Source: an uncultured Collinsella sp.
GTDB taxonomy: Bacteria > Actinomycetota > Coriobacteriia > Coriobacteriales > Coriobacteriaceae
Assembly (NCBI GenBank): GCA_900555515.1
Contig: USLO01000011.1
Coordinates: 1-19,643 of the forward strand
DNA: 19,643 nt
Reading direction: 5' to 3'
Positions within the stretch are counted from its first letter, which is position 1, and every line of letters begins with the position of its first letter. The notes beneath the pieces are model-generated. The model was not told the origin of the DNA and searched no databases. It saw only the letters and a list, made by a program, of their open reading frames with translations. The position numbers and the translations under genes were made by a program. Positions 7,218 to 13,629 of this stretch are shown piece after piece.

Positions 7218-8632
7218 CACTGCTCAAGCGCGTCAAGCGGTTGCCCGAGGGGTTTGTATGGGGGGCCGCCACTGCCGCCTACCAGGTAGAGGGGTCGACG
7301 GGCAAAGACGGCATGGGGAAGACCATGTGGGACGATTTTCTCGTTTCGAAGGGCCGTTTCCTGCCTGATCCCGCAAGCGACTTCTATCACCGATACCCAG
7401 AAGACATCCGCCTCGCTGCCGAGCATGGCATAAAGGCGCTGCGCATCTCGATTTCCTGGGCTCGCGTGTTTCCGAATACCGATGGTGACCCGAATCCCGT
7501 GGGCGTCAAGTATTATCACGAGTTGTTCGCTGAATGCCGCAAACATGGAATCGAGCCGTACGTAACGCTACATCACCTCGATTCCCCAATCGGAATGTTC
7601 AGTCGGGGAGATTGGCTGAATCGCGCCAATATCGATTCCTTCGTAAACTACGCGCAGTTCTGCTTCGAGGAGTTTACAGAGGTCTCCCAGTGGTTCACGA
7701 TCAATGAACCGATTAGCCTGGCGTTTTTCCAATATGTCGTAGCTGAATTCCCCCCAGCCGATCTGTTCAATTTCTCGTCGTCTTTCCAGGCTATGCATAA
7801 CATGGCGCTTGCCCATGCTCGCGTTGTCAAGATTTTCAAGGAAGGCGGACATCAAGGACGCATTGGAGTCATTCACGCGCTTAAACCCGTGTATCCAATC
7901 GTTGATACGCCCGACAACCGACATGCCGCCGAGCTTTGGGATGCCTATCTGAATAGGTTCCTGCTTGATTTAACGTTCTTCGGCAAACTCACGGATCGCA
8001 CCAGCGCGCTCATTGAGGAGATATGTGGGGTGCAGGAGGCTTCGTTCTCAGTTGAAGACGGAGATTACGATGAGATGCAGGCGGCTGTTGGCCTCAACGA
8101 CTACCTCGGCATCAATTACTATCAGCCGCAGTTCGTACAGGCCTATGCAGGTGAAAATCGTTCCAAGTACAACGCGACCGGCGAAAAGGGAACGACGACC
8201 CTCCGCATGAAGGGCATAGCAGAACTTGTCAAGAACCCCGATGTTCCGACGACCGACTGGGATTGGAATGTCTACCCGCAAGGTCTGTACGACATTCTTC
8301 GACAGGTCGATGCGAACTATCCAGCCCATCCCGCGATTTACATCACGGAAAACGGTCTTGGCAGCAAAGACGTGTTGGACGCAGCCGGCGATTTTGTCGA
8401 CGACGATGATAGGATCGACTTCATCGATCAGCATTTGGATGCTCTCCTGAAAGCTCGTGAAGACGGCGTAGACGTGAGAGGTTATTTCGTTTGGTCTCTC
8501 CAGGATCAATTCTCTTGGTCGAATGGATACAACAAGCGCTACGGCCTTTTCTATATCGATTTCGAGACGCAACGTCGTGTCATCAAGAAGAGTGCCCTAT
8601 GGTCGAAGGAGATCGCAAGCACTATTGACTAG
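7214..8632 (+). CDS. lacG: GH1 6-phospho-beta-galactosidase (LacG-like)
   Basis: Second cytoplasmic GH1 phospho-glycosidase, 472 residues, matching the usual LacG length and following LacG-like sequence almost throughout (LPEGFVWGAATAAYQVEG, PASDFYHRYPEDIRLA, FPPADLF, DWDWNVYPQGLYD). Acid/base E165 is in TINEP and nucleophile E379 in YITENG. Phosphate-site residues are S434, K441 and Y443. W435 directly follows the serine, as in LacG, where this tryptophan contacts the axial O4 of galactose-6-phosphate; this distinguishes it from the preceding enzyme. Start ATG 7214 overlaps the upstream TGA, and its ribosome site GGAGGAGGTGA is embedded in the last codons of that gene. It is the last gene of the operon. 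Specificity is inferred from one site and could differ in practice. Confidence 0.9.
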   Translation: MTLLKRVKRLPEGFVWGAATAAYQVEGSTGKDGMGKTMWDDFLVSKGRFLPDPASDFYHRYPEDIRLAAEHGIKALRISISWARVFPNTDGDPNPVGVKYYHELFAECRKHGIEPYVTLHHLDSPIGMFSRGDWLNRANIDSFVNYAQFCFEEFTEVSQWFTINEPISLAFFQYVVAEFPPADLFNFSSSFQAMHNMALAHARVVKIFKEGGHQGRIGVIHALKPVYPIVDTPDNRHAAELWDAYLNRFLLDLTFFGKLTDRTSALIEEICGVQEASFSVEDGDYDEMQAAVGLNDYLGINYYQPQFVQAYAGENRSKYNATGEKGTTTLRMKGIAELVKNPDVPTTDWDWNVYPQGLYDILRQVDANYPAHPAIYITENGLGSKDVLDAAGDFVDDDDRIDFIDQHLDALLKAREDGVDVRGYFVWSLQDQFSWSNGYNKRYGLFYIDFETQRRVIKKSALWSKEIASTID

Positions 8633-8635
8633 AGC

Positions 8636-8655
8636 CGGTGATGACCTTATCACCG
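8636..8655 (+). other. Small hairpin after the PTS operon
   Basis: CGGTGAT (8636-8642) and ATCACCG (8649-8655) form a perfect 7-bp stem around GACCTT, four bases after the LacG stop. No T run follows, so it would not terminate transcription alone; 3'-end protection is possible. Confidence 0.45.
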
Positions 8656-8668
8656 ATACCTTGTGAAT

Positions 8669-8747
8669 TTCTTCGGCCTAGCTTCGCGTAACCATTCCCT
8701 GCCTGATCTGATTCAGGACCTCCAGATTACCGCGGTACGCCGAAGAA
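8669..8747. other. Structured 79-base intergenic segment, possible small RNA or 3'-UTR domain
   Basis: Three nested helices can form: TTCTTCGGC with GCCGAAGAA (8669-8677, 8739-8747, perfect 9 bp), CGCGTAA with TTACCGCG and one bulged C (8685-8691, 8727-8734), and CCTGA with TCAGG (8702-8706, 8713-8717). Size and closing stem recall a tRNA, but no T-arm or anticodon arm is present on either strand. No known RNA family was recognised. It sits between the LacG gene and the presumed operon terminator, so it would be part of the operon's 3' UTR. Confidence 0.4.
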
Positions 8748-8763
8748 CCCGCAGCTCCAACAA

Positions 8764-8819
8764 GCCTCTCGTGCAATAATAGAACACAAGTTCGTATTGC
8801 ACGGGAGGCCCATTTGTTT
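8764..8819 (+). terminator. Probable terminator of the PTS operon
   Basis: A long hairpin: 8764-8778 pairs with 8795-8809 over 15 positions (one G-U). Above it a three-base bulge leads to an extra GAAC-ACAA-GTTC stem-loop (8782-8793). The following ATTTGTTTG is T-rich but interrupted, so terminator strength is uncertain. The length of the stem is unusual and it may have another role. Confidence 0.6.
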
Positions 8820-8871
8820 GCAGACTCTAAAACCATCCGCCTAGGCACGGCCTTGGTCGAATAGCGCCTAG

Positions 8872-9084
8872 CTATTGGACAAAATAAGCGCTTTTGTGGC
8901 GCAACGTTAGTAAAAACCGCCTGCGAGCACCGTGCTCACAGGCGGTTTTTCGGAAGTATGCGGCAAATTCCGAGACCGCCGAGCGCACAACGATTTTTGA
9001 CAACAAAACCCCTGATAAATTGTTGGTAAAACTGCGGTCTGGTCGGCAGTTCCAGATTTTGCCGCATACTTCCGAAGACAGGAG
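8872..9084. repeat. Dispersed palindromic intergenic element, copy B
   Basis: Second copy of the element at 1181-1393, in the same orientation and with no gaps between them. The terminal inverted repeats are perfect here over 17 bp (8951-8967 with 9058-9074). The inner AGACCGC/GCGGTCT pair (8973-8979, 9034-9040) is 7 bp. The 39-base core 8994-9032 is identical to copy A. The two copies enclose the whole PTS/glycosidase module. Confidence 0.87.
8912..8950 (+). terminator. Terminator hairpin inside repeat copy B
   Basis: AAAAACCGCCTG (8912-8923) pairs with CAGGCGGTTTTT (8939-8950). One C/A mismatch (8924/8938) separates this from GAGCAC/GTGCTC. A five-T run ends the right arm. It would act as a back-up terminator for the PTS operon and shields the next gene. 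Confidence 0.8.
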
Positions 9085-9176
9085 CCAAAACGGTCCTCCA
9101 GCACTGTAATCAACCATGATTGTCCGCCGTTGATGCGTCAACAAGCAAAGAATGGGTAAACAAAGGGTCACGTATG

Positions 9177-9191
9177 GTGCAAATTTCGCAC
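9177..9191. promoter_or_regulatory. 15-bp near-perfect palindrome overlapping a -35 region
   Basis: GTGCAAATTTCGCAC differs from its own reverse complement at one symmetric pair besides the central base. It covers the presumed -35 box of the hemolysin III promoter, the usual place for a repressor site. No regulator can be named. Confidence 0.35.
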
Positions 9192-9214
9192 GTACCCAGA
9201 CGCTTTGATATAGT
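9185..9214 (+). promoter_or_regulatory. Promoter for the hemolysin III gene
   Basis: -10 box TATAGT at 9209-9214 with an extended TGA in front (9206-9208); -35 candidate TTCGCA at 9185-9190, spacer 18. Transcription would start near 9221, about 30 bases before the start codon. Confidence 0.6.
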
Positions 9215-9249
9215 GATGAAAACTCTTTACGTTGGAGGATGTAACCGGC

Positions 9250-9933
9250 ATGTCCGATTCGAGCGACAGTTCCAAGCCGCGACCCAAGGCCGCGGCCGTT
9301 CCGCAGTACACGGTGGGCGAGGAGATCATGAACTCCGTCACCCATGGTGTTGGCTGCCTGCTTGGTATTGCGGGCCTGGTGCTCCTGATTGTATTCGCTG
9401 CCCTGCGCGGTGGCGGCCCGGCCCACATGGCCGCGGCAATCGTCTATGGCGTCAGCATTATTCTCGAATACCTGGCTTCCACGCTCTATCACGCGATTCA
9501 GCCCGCGCGCGCCAAGCGTGTGTTTCGCATCATCGACCACAGCTGCATCTACCTGCTCATAGCCGGCAGCTATACGCCGTTTTGCCTCATCACGCTCGCA
9601 AACGACGGCGGCGCCGTGCTGTTCTTTGCCGTATGGGCCATCGCCATCATCGGCATCGCCCTCGAGTGCTTCCTACGCGAGCGCCAACCGCACTGGGTAA
9701 GCGGCCTGGTCTATTTGCTGATGGGCTGGCTCGTCGTCTTTAAGCTGCCCGAGCTCGTGTCTCTGCTCAACCCCGTCGCGCTTGCCCTGCTCGCCGTTGG
9801 TGGCGCGTGCTACACCGTGGGCGTGCCGTTCTACATCGCCAAAAACGTGCGCTATCTGCACAGCGTGTTTCACTTGTGGGTGCTCGCCGGCAGTATCTTC
9901 CAGTTCATGGCGGTGATCCTCTTCGTAATCTAG
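9250..9933 (+). CDS. Hemolysin III / PAQR-family membrane protein
   Basis: Seven-helix inner-membrane protein of the hemolysin III (PAQR-related) family, 227 residues, a normal length. Four conserved metal-site positions known from the PAQR family are present: H81 in STLYH, D96 in IDH, and H204 and H208 in LHSVFHLW. The entry motif NSVTHG (H32) is also typical. The usual name reflects an old haemolysis assay; the physiological role in bacteria is thought to be membrane-lipid homeostasis and is not fixed. ATG 9250 was preferred to the in-frame TTG at 9232, because TTGGAGGA at 9232-9239 is the ribosome site, ten bases ahead. The first 20 residues are polar, Ser/Pro-rich and cytoplasmic. The gene has its own promoter. 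The next gene follows after 112 bases in the same direction, so cotranscription is possible. Confidence 0.92.
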   Translation: MSDSSDSSKPRPKAAAVPQYTVGEEIMNSVTHGVGCLLGIAGLVLLIVFAALRGGGPAHMAAAIVYGVSIILEYLASTLYHAIQPARAKRVFRIIDHSCIYLLIAGSYTPFCLITLANDGGAVLFFAVWAIAIIGIALECFLRERQPHWVSGLVYLLMGWLVVFKLPELVSLLNPVALALLAVGGACYTVGVPFYIAKNVRYLHSVFHLWVLAGSIFQFMAVILFVI

Positions 9934-10045
9934 CGATCGCGTCTGTGCCCGCGGACCCGTCCGGGCGCCCGCCGGGTGCAACTGCCCTATCCGCCATCAA
10001 CGTTTTGCCTGACGTCCCGAATCTTGGAGGTTCGAGAAACTCCCG

Positions 10046-11419
10046 ATGGACATAACCATCTCCCTTATTACCACGCTCGTCCTGACGCTTATCAACGGCT
10101 ACTTCTCCATGTCCGAGATGGCGCTCACCACGGCCAAGCGCGCCGTGTTGGAACACGAGGCCGAGGAAGGTGACAAGCGCGCCGAGCGTGCCATTAAGCT
10201 GGCTGCCGACTCCGACCAGCTGCTCGCCACCATCCAGGTCGCCATCACGCTCGTGGGCTTCGCCTCGTCCGCCGTCGCCTCGACGAGCCTGTCCGACCCG
10301 CTCGCCACATGGCTCATGAGCTTTGGCATCGCGCCGCTCTCCGCCATCGCGCGCGGCCTGGCGCCGGTCATCATCACCGTCGCGGTCGCCTTCGTGTCCA
10401 TCGTGATTGGCGAGCTCGTCCCCAAGCGCATCGGCCTAGCCAATGCTGAGGGCGTGTCCAAGCAGGTCGTGGGGCCGTTGTCGTTTTTCCAAAAGATCGC
10501 CCGTCCGCTCGTGTGGCTGACTGGCGCTTGCTCCGATGGCCTGGCCCGCATCCTGCGCATCAAGAGCGCCGACGACCGCCAGAACGTCTCGGAAGAAGAG
10601 ATCAAGTACATGGTCTCGGAGCAGGACGACCTGCTCGACGAGGAAAAGCGCATGATCCACGAGATCTTCGACTTGGGCGACACCGTTGCCCGCGAGGTCA
10701 TGGTGCCGCGCGTTGACACCACCATGTGCGAGGATGACGAGACGGTCGCCAGCGTGCTGTCCACCATGCGCCAGACCGGCTTTAGCCGCATCCCCGTCTA
10801 TCACGAGGATCCCGACAGCGTGGCGGGCATCGCGCACATCAAGGACCTTATTCAGCCCGCGCTCGACGGCAAGGGCGACCAGCCCATCGCCAGCTATTTG
10901 CGCGACGCCACCTTTGTGCCTGATACCAAGGACATCCTGCCGCTGCTGTCCGAGATGCAGACCTCGCACGACCAGATCGTGGTGGTCGTGGACGAGTACG
11001 GCGGCACGGCCGGCATCATCACCATCGAGGACATCGTCGAGGAGATCGTCGGCGAGATCGAGGACGAGTTCGACCCCGACAACAAGTATCTCACGCGCCT
11101 TTCGCGCCGCGAGTGGCTCGTTGATGGGCGTTTTTCGTGCGATGACGCGATTGAGCTTGGTTGGCCGCTCGAGGAAAGCGATGATTATGAGACCATCGCC
11201 GGCTGGATTTTGGAGCTTTGCGACTCGGTGCCCGACATCGGAGAGGTGTTTGAGGTCGCGGGGTACAAGTTTAAAGTGCAGTCGATGCGTGGCCAGCGCA
11301 TCTCGCTCATTCGCGTGATCGCTCCGGCCGAAACCGATAAGAAGGATTCCGAGTCCTCGGCAGAAAAGCCGGCGGCGTCGGGCGCGGGCCCTGCGGACCC
11401 GCACGACGGCGACGAGTAG
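10046..11419 (+). CDS. CNNM/CorB-type transporter family protein (DUF21, CBS pair, CorC_HlyC domain)
   Basis: Membrane protein of the DUF21-CBS family, often annotated as hemolysin; characterised relatives (CorB/CNNM) move or sense Mg2+. It has 457 residues. The DUF21 membrane domain spans about 1-180, with the motifs FSMSEMAL (20-27) and GELVPKRIGLA (122-132). CBS1 is at about 215-270 and CBS2 at about 285-335, ending in the conserved DEYGGTAGIITIEDIVEEI. A CorC_HlyC domain occupies about 350-425, followed by a low-complexity Ser/Ala/Asp tail. GGAGG at 10026-10030 lies 15 bases from the ATG, unusually far, but no nearer in-frame start exists. The next gene begins 24 bases after the stop, indicating an operon. 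Mg2+ as substrate is inferred from the family and from the other Mg-type transporters nearby. Confidence 0.93.
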   Translation: MDITISLITTLVLTLINGYFSMSEMALTTAKRAVLEHEAEEGDKRAERAIKLAADSDQLLATIQVAITLVGFASSAVASTSLSDPLATWLMSFGIAPLSAIARGLAPVIITVAVAFVSIVIGELVPKRIGLANAEGVSKQVVGPLSFFQKIARPLVWLTGACSDGLARILRIKSADDRQNVSEEEIKYMVSEQDDLLDEEKRMIHEIFDLGDTVAREVMVPRVDTTMCEDDETVASVLSTMRQTGFSRIPVYHEDPDSVAGIAHIKDLIQPALDGKGDQPIASYLRDATFVPDTKDILPLLSEMQTSHDQIVVVVDEYGGTAGIITIEDIVEEIVGEIEDEFDPDNKYLTRLSRREWLVDGRFSCDDAIELGWPLEESDDYETIAGWILELCDSVPDIGEVFEVAGYKFKVQSMRGQRISLIRVIAPAETDKKDSESSAEKPAASGAGPADPHDGDE

Positions 11420-11442
11420 GCAAGGAAGAGTAGGGGAGAGTT

Positions 11443-12276
11443 ATGGCAGGCCTGTTCAACATCCTTAAGGTCACCGTCAGCGAGGACAAGATCTGCGCGC
11501 ACATGCTGGTGAACCCCGGCATGCCGCTCATGACCTCGGAGGACATCGAGGCCACGGCGCGCGTGTACTACCTGGTGCCCGCGATTGCCAAGCACCTGTG
11601 CCTGGGCGATTCCGGCCGCGAGTTCCAGGACTGCATGGGTCAGACCGAGCTCTGCCACCTGCTGGAGCATGTGACGGTCGAGCTCATGAACGAGACCGGT
11701 CTTGCCGGTAGCATCTCGTGCGGTCGCACGCGCGTAAGCGAGCACGACGAGCGCGTCTTTGAGGTTGAGCTTTCGTGCCCTGACGACGCGCTGGCCATCG
11801 GCGCGCTGTCTTCGGCCACCTTTATGATGGACTGGGCGTACCTGCACGCCGACCAGCCGGCTCCCGATGTGGACGGTACGGTCGCGGGCTTGCGCAACCT
11901 GGTGCTGGGCATGCGCGCCGAGGCCGAGGGTAAGGACCCGCACGAGGCCGTCGCCGCTGCGAACGGCGAAGATGCTGCCGAGGACGAGGGCGCTGACGAG
12001 GGCGATGTGCCGGTCGACGCCGAGCCCGTTGCCGATGCGACCGCCGAGCCTGTTCCCACCGAGCCCCAGGGCGTCCCCAACTTTGACGACGAGCCCCAGG
12101 TGGCGATTGATACCGAGGGTGCGGTTGCCGAGAACCACGAGGCCTCCGCTGCCGTCTTTGGCGGTGCGGCGACGGTTCCGGCAGGACCTGCGCATGAGGG
12201 CGGTCTGCCGCTCGTGGACGGCGCCGGCGAGGACCCGGGTGCCACGGTGGCCATGCCGGCTATGCCCCAGGAGTAG
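11443..12276 (+). CDS. Protein with a cyanophycin-synthetase-like N-domain and an acidic disordered tail
   Basis: 277 residues without a name I can give with certainty. Residues about 40-135 follow the pattern of the N-terminal domain of cyanophycin synthetases. HLLEHVTVELMNETG (72-86) matches their HVIEHVALELQ-type segment, CGRTR (93-97) matches GFGRTR, and VFEVEL (105-110) matches the strand after it. No ATP-grasp or Mur-ligase domain follows. Instead, residues about 160-277 are Ala/Glu/Asp/Pro-rich and strongly acidic, probably disordered. No signal peptide or membrane segment is seen, so it is likely cytoplasmic. GGGGAGAG at 11433-11440 precedes ATG 11443, and the 24-base gap to the CorB-type gene implies cotranscription. 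In cyanophycin synthetase this domain contacts the growing peptide; a peptide- or protein-binding role here is speculation. Confidence 0.7.
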   Translation: MAGLFNILKVTVSEDKICAHMLVNPGMPLMTSEDIEATARVYYLVPAIAKHLCLGDSGREFQDCMGQTELCHLLEHVTVELMNETGLAGSISCGRTRVSEHDERVFEVELSCPDDALAIGALSSATFMMDWAYLHADQPAPDVDGTVAGLRNLVLGMRAEAEGKDPHEAVAAANGEDAAEDEGADEGDVPVDAEPVADATAEPVPTEPQGVPNFDDEPQVAIDTEGAVAENHEASAAVFGGAATVPAGPAHEGGLPLVDGAGEDPGATVAMPAMPQE

Positions 12277-12306
12277 GCCTAGGCGTTTATCACCATCACA
12301 TACCTG

Positions 12307-12340
12307 CGCCTTTGCCGTACGCAGATGAGCGGAGCGGCAA
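12307..12340. other. Weak inverted repeats between two transcription units
   Basis: TTGCCG (12312-12317) pairs with CGGCAA (12335-12340), and AGGCG (12281-12285) with CGCCT (12307-12311). Neither is followed by a T run. They may mark the end of the preceding operon but do not qualify as clear terminators. Confidence 0.3.
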
Positions 12341-12355
12341 GTGATGCGCTGCGGG

Positions 12356-12361
12356 TATAAT
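12356..12361 (+). promoter_or_regulatory. -10 box of the YtxH/PRC-barrel operon
   Basis: Perfect TATAAT 52 bases before the chosen ATG of the YtxH gene. No recognisable -35 at 16-18 bases upstream and no extended TGn, so an activator or alternative upstream contacts may be needed. Expected start near 12368. Confidence 0.55.
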
Positions 12362-12379
12362 GGACAGCATTCAAACGGT

Positions 12380-12395
12380 GGGCACCGACGTGCCC
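12380..12395 (+). promoter_or_regulatory. 5'-UTR hairpin just before the ribosome site
   Basis: GGGCAC-CGAC-GTGCCC is a perfect 6-bp stem with a 4-base loop, ending three bases before AGGAGAGG (12398-12405). It could stabilise the mRNA or modulate ribosome access. Confidence 0.5.
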
Positions 12396-12412
12396 GCAGG
12401 AGAGGAATGATC

Positions 12413-12802
12413 ATGGGTAAGACTTTCAGCTTTGTCTCCGGCGCACTTTTTGGTGCCGCTGCCGGCGCTATTGTCGGCGTTGCTCTGGCCCCGCGCTCGG
12501 GCGCCGAGACCCGCGCCATGGCTGCCGATATCGCCAACGACGCCTGGGACAATATGCGCGACACCTACGAGCACAGCGCCGAGGAGGCCCGTGCTGCGGT
12601 GAATGACTTTGGCCCGATGGTCGACGCCAAGACCGACGACCTGCGCGCCAAGGTCGACCTGGCCCGCGAGCGCATGGACCAGCTGCGCGAGCAGCTCAAC
12701 GACGCCATTTCGGGCGGCAACGTGACGCCTGCCGCCGACGTCGTGGTCGAGAACGCCGTCGAGGCTGATACCGAGGCTGCGGAGCCCTCGACCGAGGCAT
12801 AA
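12413..12802 (+). CDS. YtxH domain-containing small protein
   Basis: 129-residue YtxH-family protein. A short hydrophobic Gly/Ala-rich segment at 6-26 (FVSGALFGAAAGAIVGVALA) is followed by APRSG, the family signature. Then comes a charged amphipathic helical region (about 30-100) that can form a coiled coil, and an acidic tail. Such proteins are membrane-associated and often stress-related; a molecular activity is not established. ATG 12413 was chosen over ATG 12407 because AGGAG at 12398-12402 is then ten bases away instead of four; both are possible. The stop codon overlaps the next start by one base (TAATG), so this gene and the PRC-barrel gene are coupled. Confidence 0.85.
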   Translation: MGKTFSFVSGALFGAAAGAIVGVALAPRSGAETRAMAADIANDAWDNMRDTYEHSAEEARAAVNDFGPMVDAKTDDLRAKVDLARERMDQLREQLNDAISGGNVTPAADVVVENAVEADTEAAEPSTEA

Positions 12803-13557
12803 TGCGCGCCGGGGATTTTGTCGGCGCCAAGATCTATCGCAAGCCTACCGAGGATAAGCGCACCAAAAAAGACGGCACGCCGCGCAGCCCTAAAAAGCTC
12901 GGCAAGATTCACTTTCCGGTCTTTACCCCGGGCGGTACGCGCGTGGTCGGCTTTATGGTCCGCCAGTCCGATATCGCGGGCATGATCGAGCGTCCCGACC
13001 GATTCGTAGCGCTCGACGCCATTGGTGTCTACGAGGGCGCCATTGCGGTCGATGACGTCAAGGACACGTACGATGCCGCCGCCGCCAAGCGCCTCGACAT
13101 CAACCTGGACGATTGCATCATCTGGGTCGGTATGGACGTGCGCACGGAATCGGGCGACGTCGTGGGCTATTGCTCGGACGTTGAGTTCAAGCTACGCTCG
13201 GGCATCGTGCAGGCATTCTATGTGACCGCCGGTGCTGCTTCGAGTGTTTTGGTCGGTGACACGCAGGTGCCGCCGACGATGCTGCGCGGCTACGAGAACG
13301 GCGCGATGGTCGTCTCGGACGAGGTCAAGTCGCTCGGGTATTCGGGCGGTGCGGCTGCCAAGGCCGCCGAGGCCAGCGTCGTGGTGGGCGACAAGGTCAA
13401 AAAGGGCGCCAAGGTGCTCGACGACAAGGGATCGGTTGCCGTGGACAAGGGCAGTCGCGCACTGGGCAAGCAGCTCGGCAAGACGCGCGGCATGTTCAAG
13501 GCCTTTAAGGACGAATACCGAAAGGCGAGCGGAGGCTCGTCAAAAGCTACAAAATAG
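12802..13557 (+). CDS. PRC-barrel domain protein
   Basis: 251-residue protein with PRC-barrel-like segments at about 34-85 (HFPVFTPGGTRVVGFMVRQ) and about 95-150 (GDVVGYCSDVEFKLRSG). The basic N-terminus (residues 9-35) and the Lys/Gly-rich C-terminal region (about 190-251) flank them. There is no signal peptide or membrane helix, so it is cytoplasmic or peripherally bound. PRC barrels often act as protein-protein or RNA-processing adaptors; the function here is unknown. Its start shares an A with the YtxH stop (TAATG). The N-terminal part of the MgtE-like protein downstream also contains two PRC-barrel-like segments, which hints at a shared partner. Terminated by the hairpin at 13579. Confidence 0.82.
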   Translation: MRAGDFVGAKIYRKPTEDKRTKKDGTPRSPKKLGKIHFPVFTPGGTRVVGFMVRQSDIAGMIERPDRFVALDAIGVYEGAIAVDDVKDTYDAAAAKRLDINLDDCIIWVGMDVRTESGDVVGYCSDVEFKLRSGIVQAFYVTAGAASSVLVGDTQVPPTMLRGYENGAMVVSDEVKSLGYSGGAAAKAAEASVVVGDKVKKGAKVLDDKGSVAVDKGSRALGKQLGKTRGMFKAFKDEYRKASGGSSKATK

Positions 13558-13578
13558 CGACGTACCAAATGATGGGAG

Positions 13579-13616
13579 GCAAGCCGGAGACCTGTTGCTC
13601 CGGCTTGCTGTGTTTA
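13579..13616 (+). terminator. Terminator after the PRC-barrel gene
   Basis: GCAAGCCGGAG (13579-13589) pairs perfectly with CTCCGGCTTGC (13598-13608), 11 bp, loop ACCTGTTG. The tail TGTGTTTA is only moderately T-rich. It lies 21 bases after the stop. Confidence 0.65.
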
Positions 13617-13629
13617 TGGGGGAGGGCAC

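Noticed and set aside
8669..8747. tRNA gene suggested by size and closing stem
   Set aside because: No T-loop, D-loop or anticodon arm can be drawn on either strand.
8669..8747. Small SRP RNA on the minus strand
   Set aside because: Only a vague similarity; the conserved GGAA-type loop and the asymmetric internal loop sequence are absent.
11185..12564. Long minus-strand open frame (459 codons)
   Set aside because: Antisense shadow of GC-rich genes with clear family identity or ribosome sites on the plus strand; composition rich in Arg/Gly/Ala/Val.
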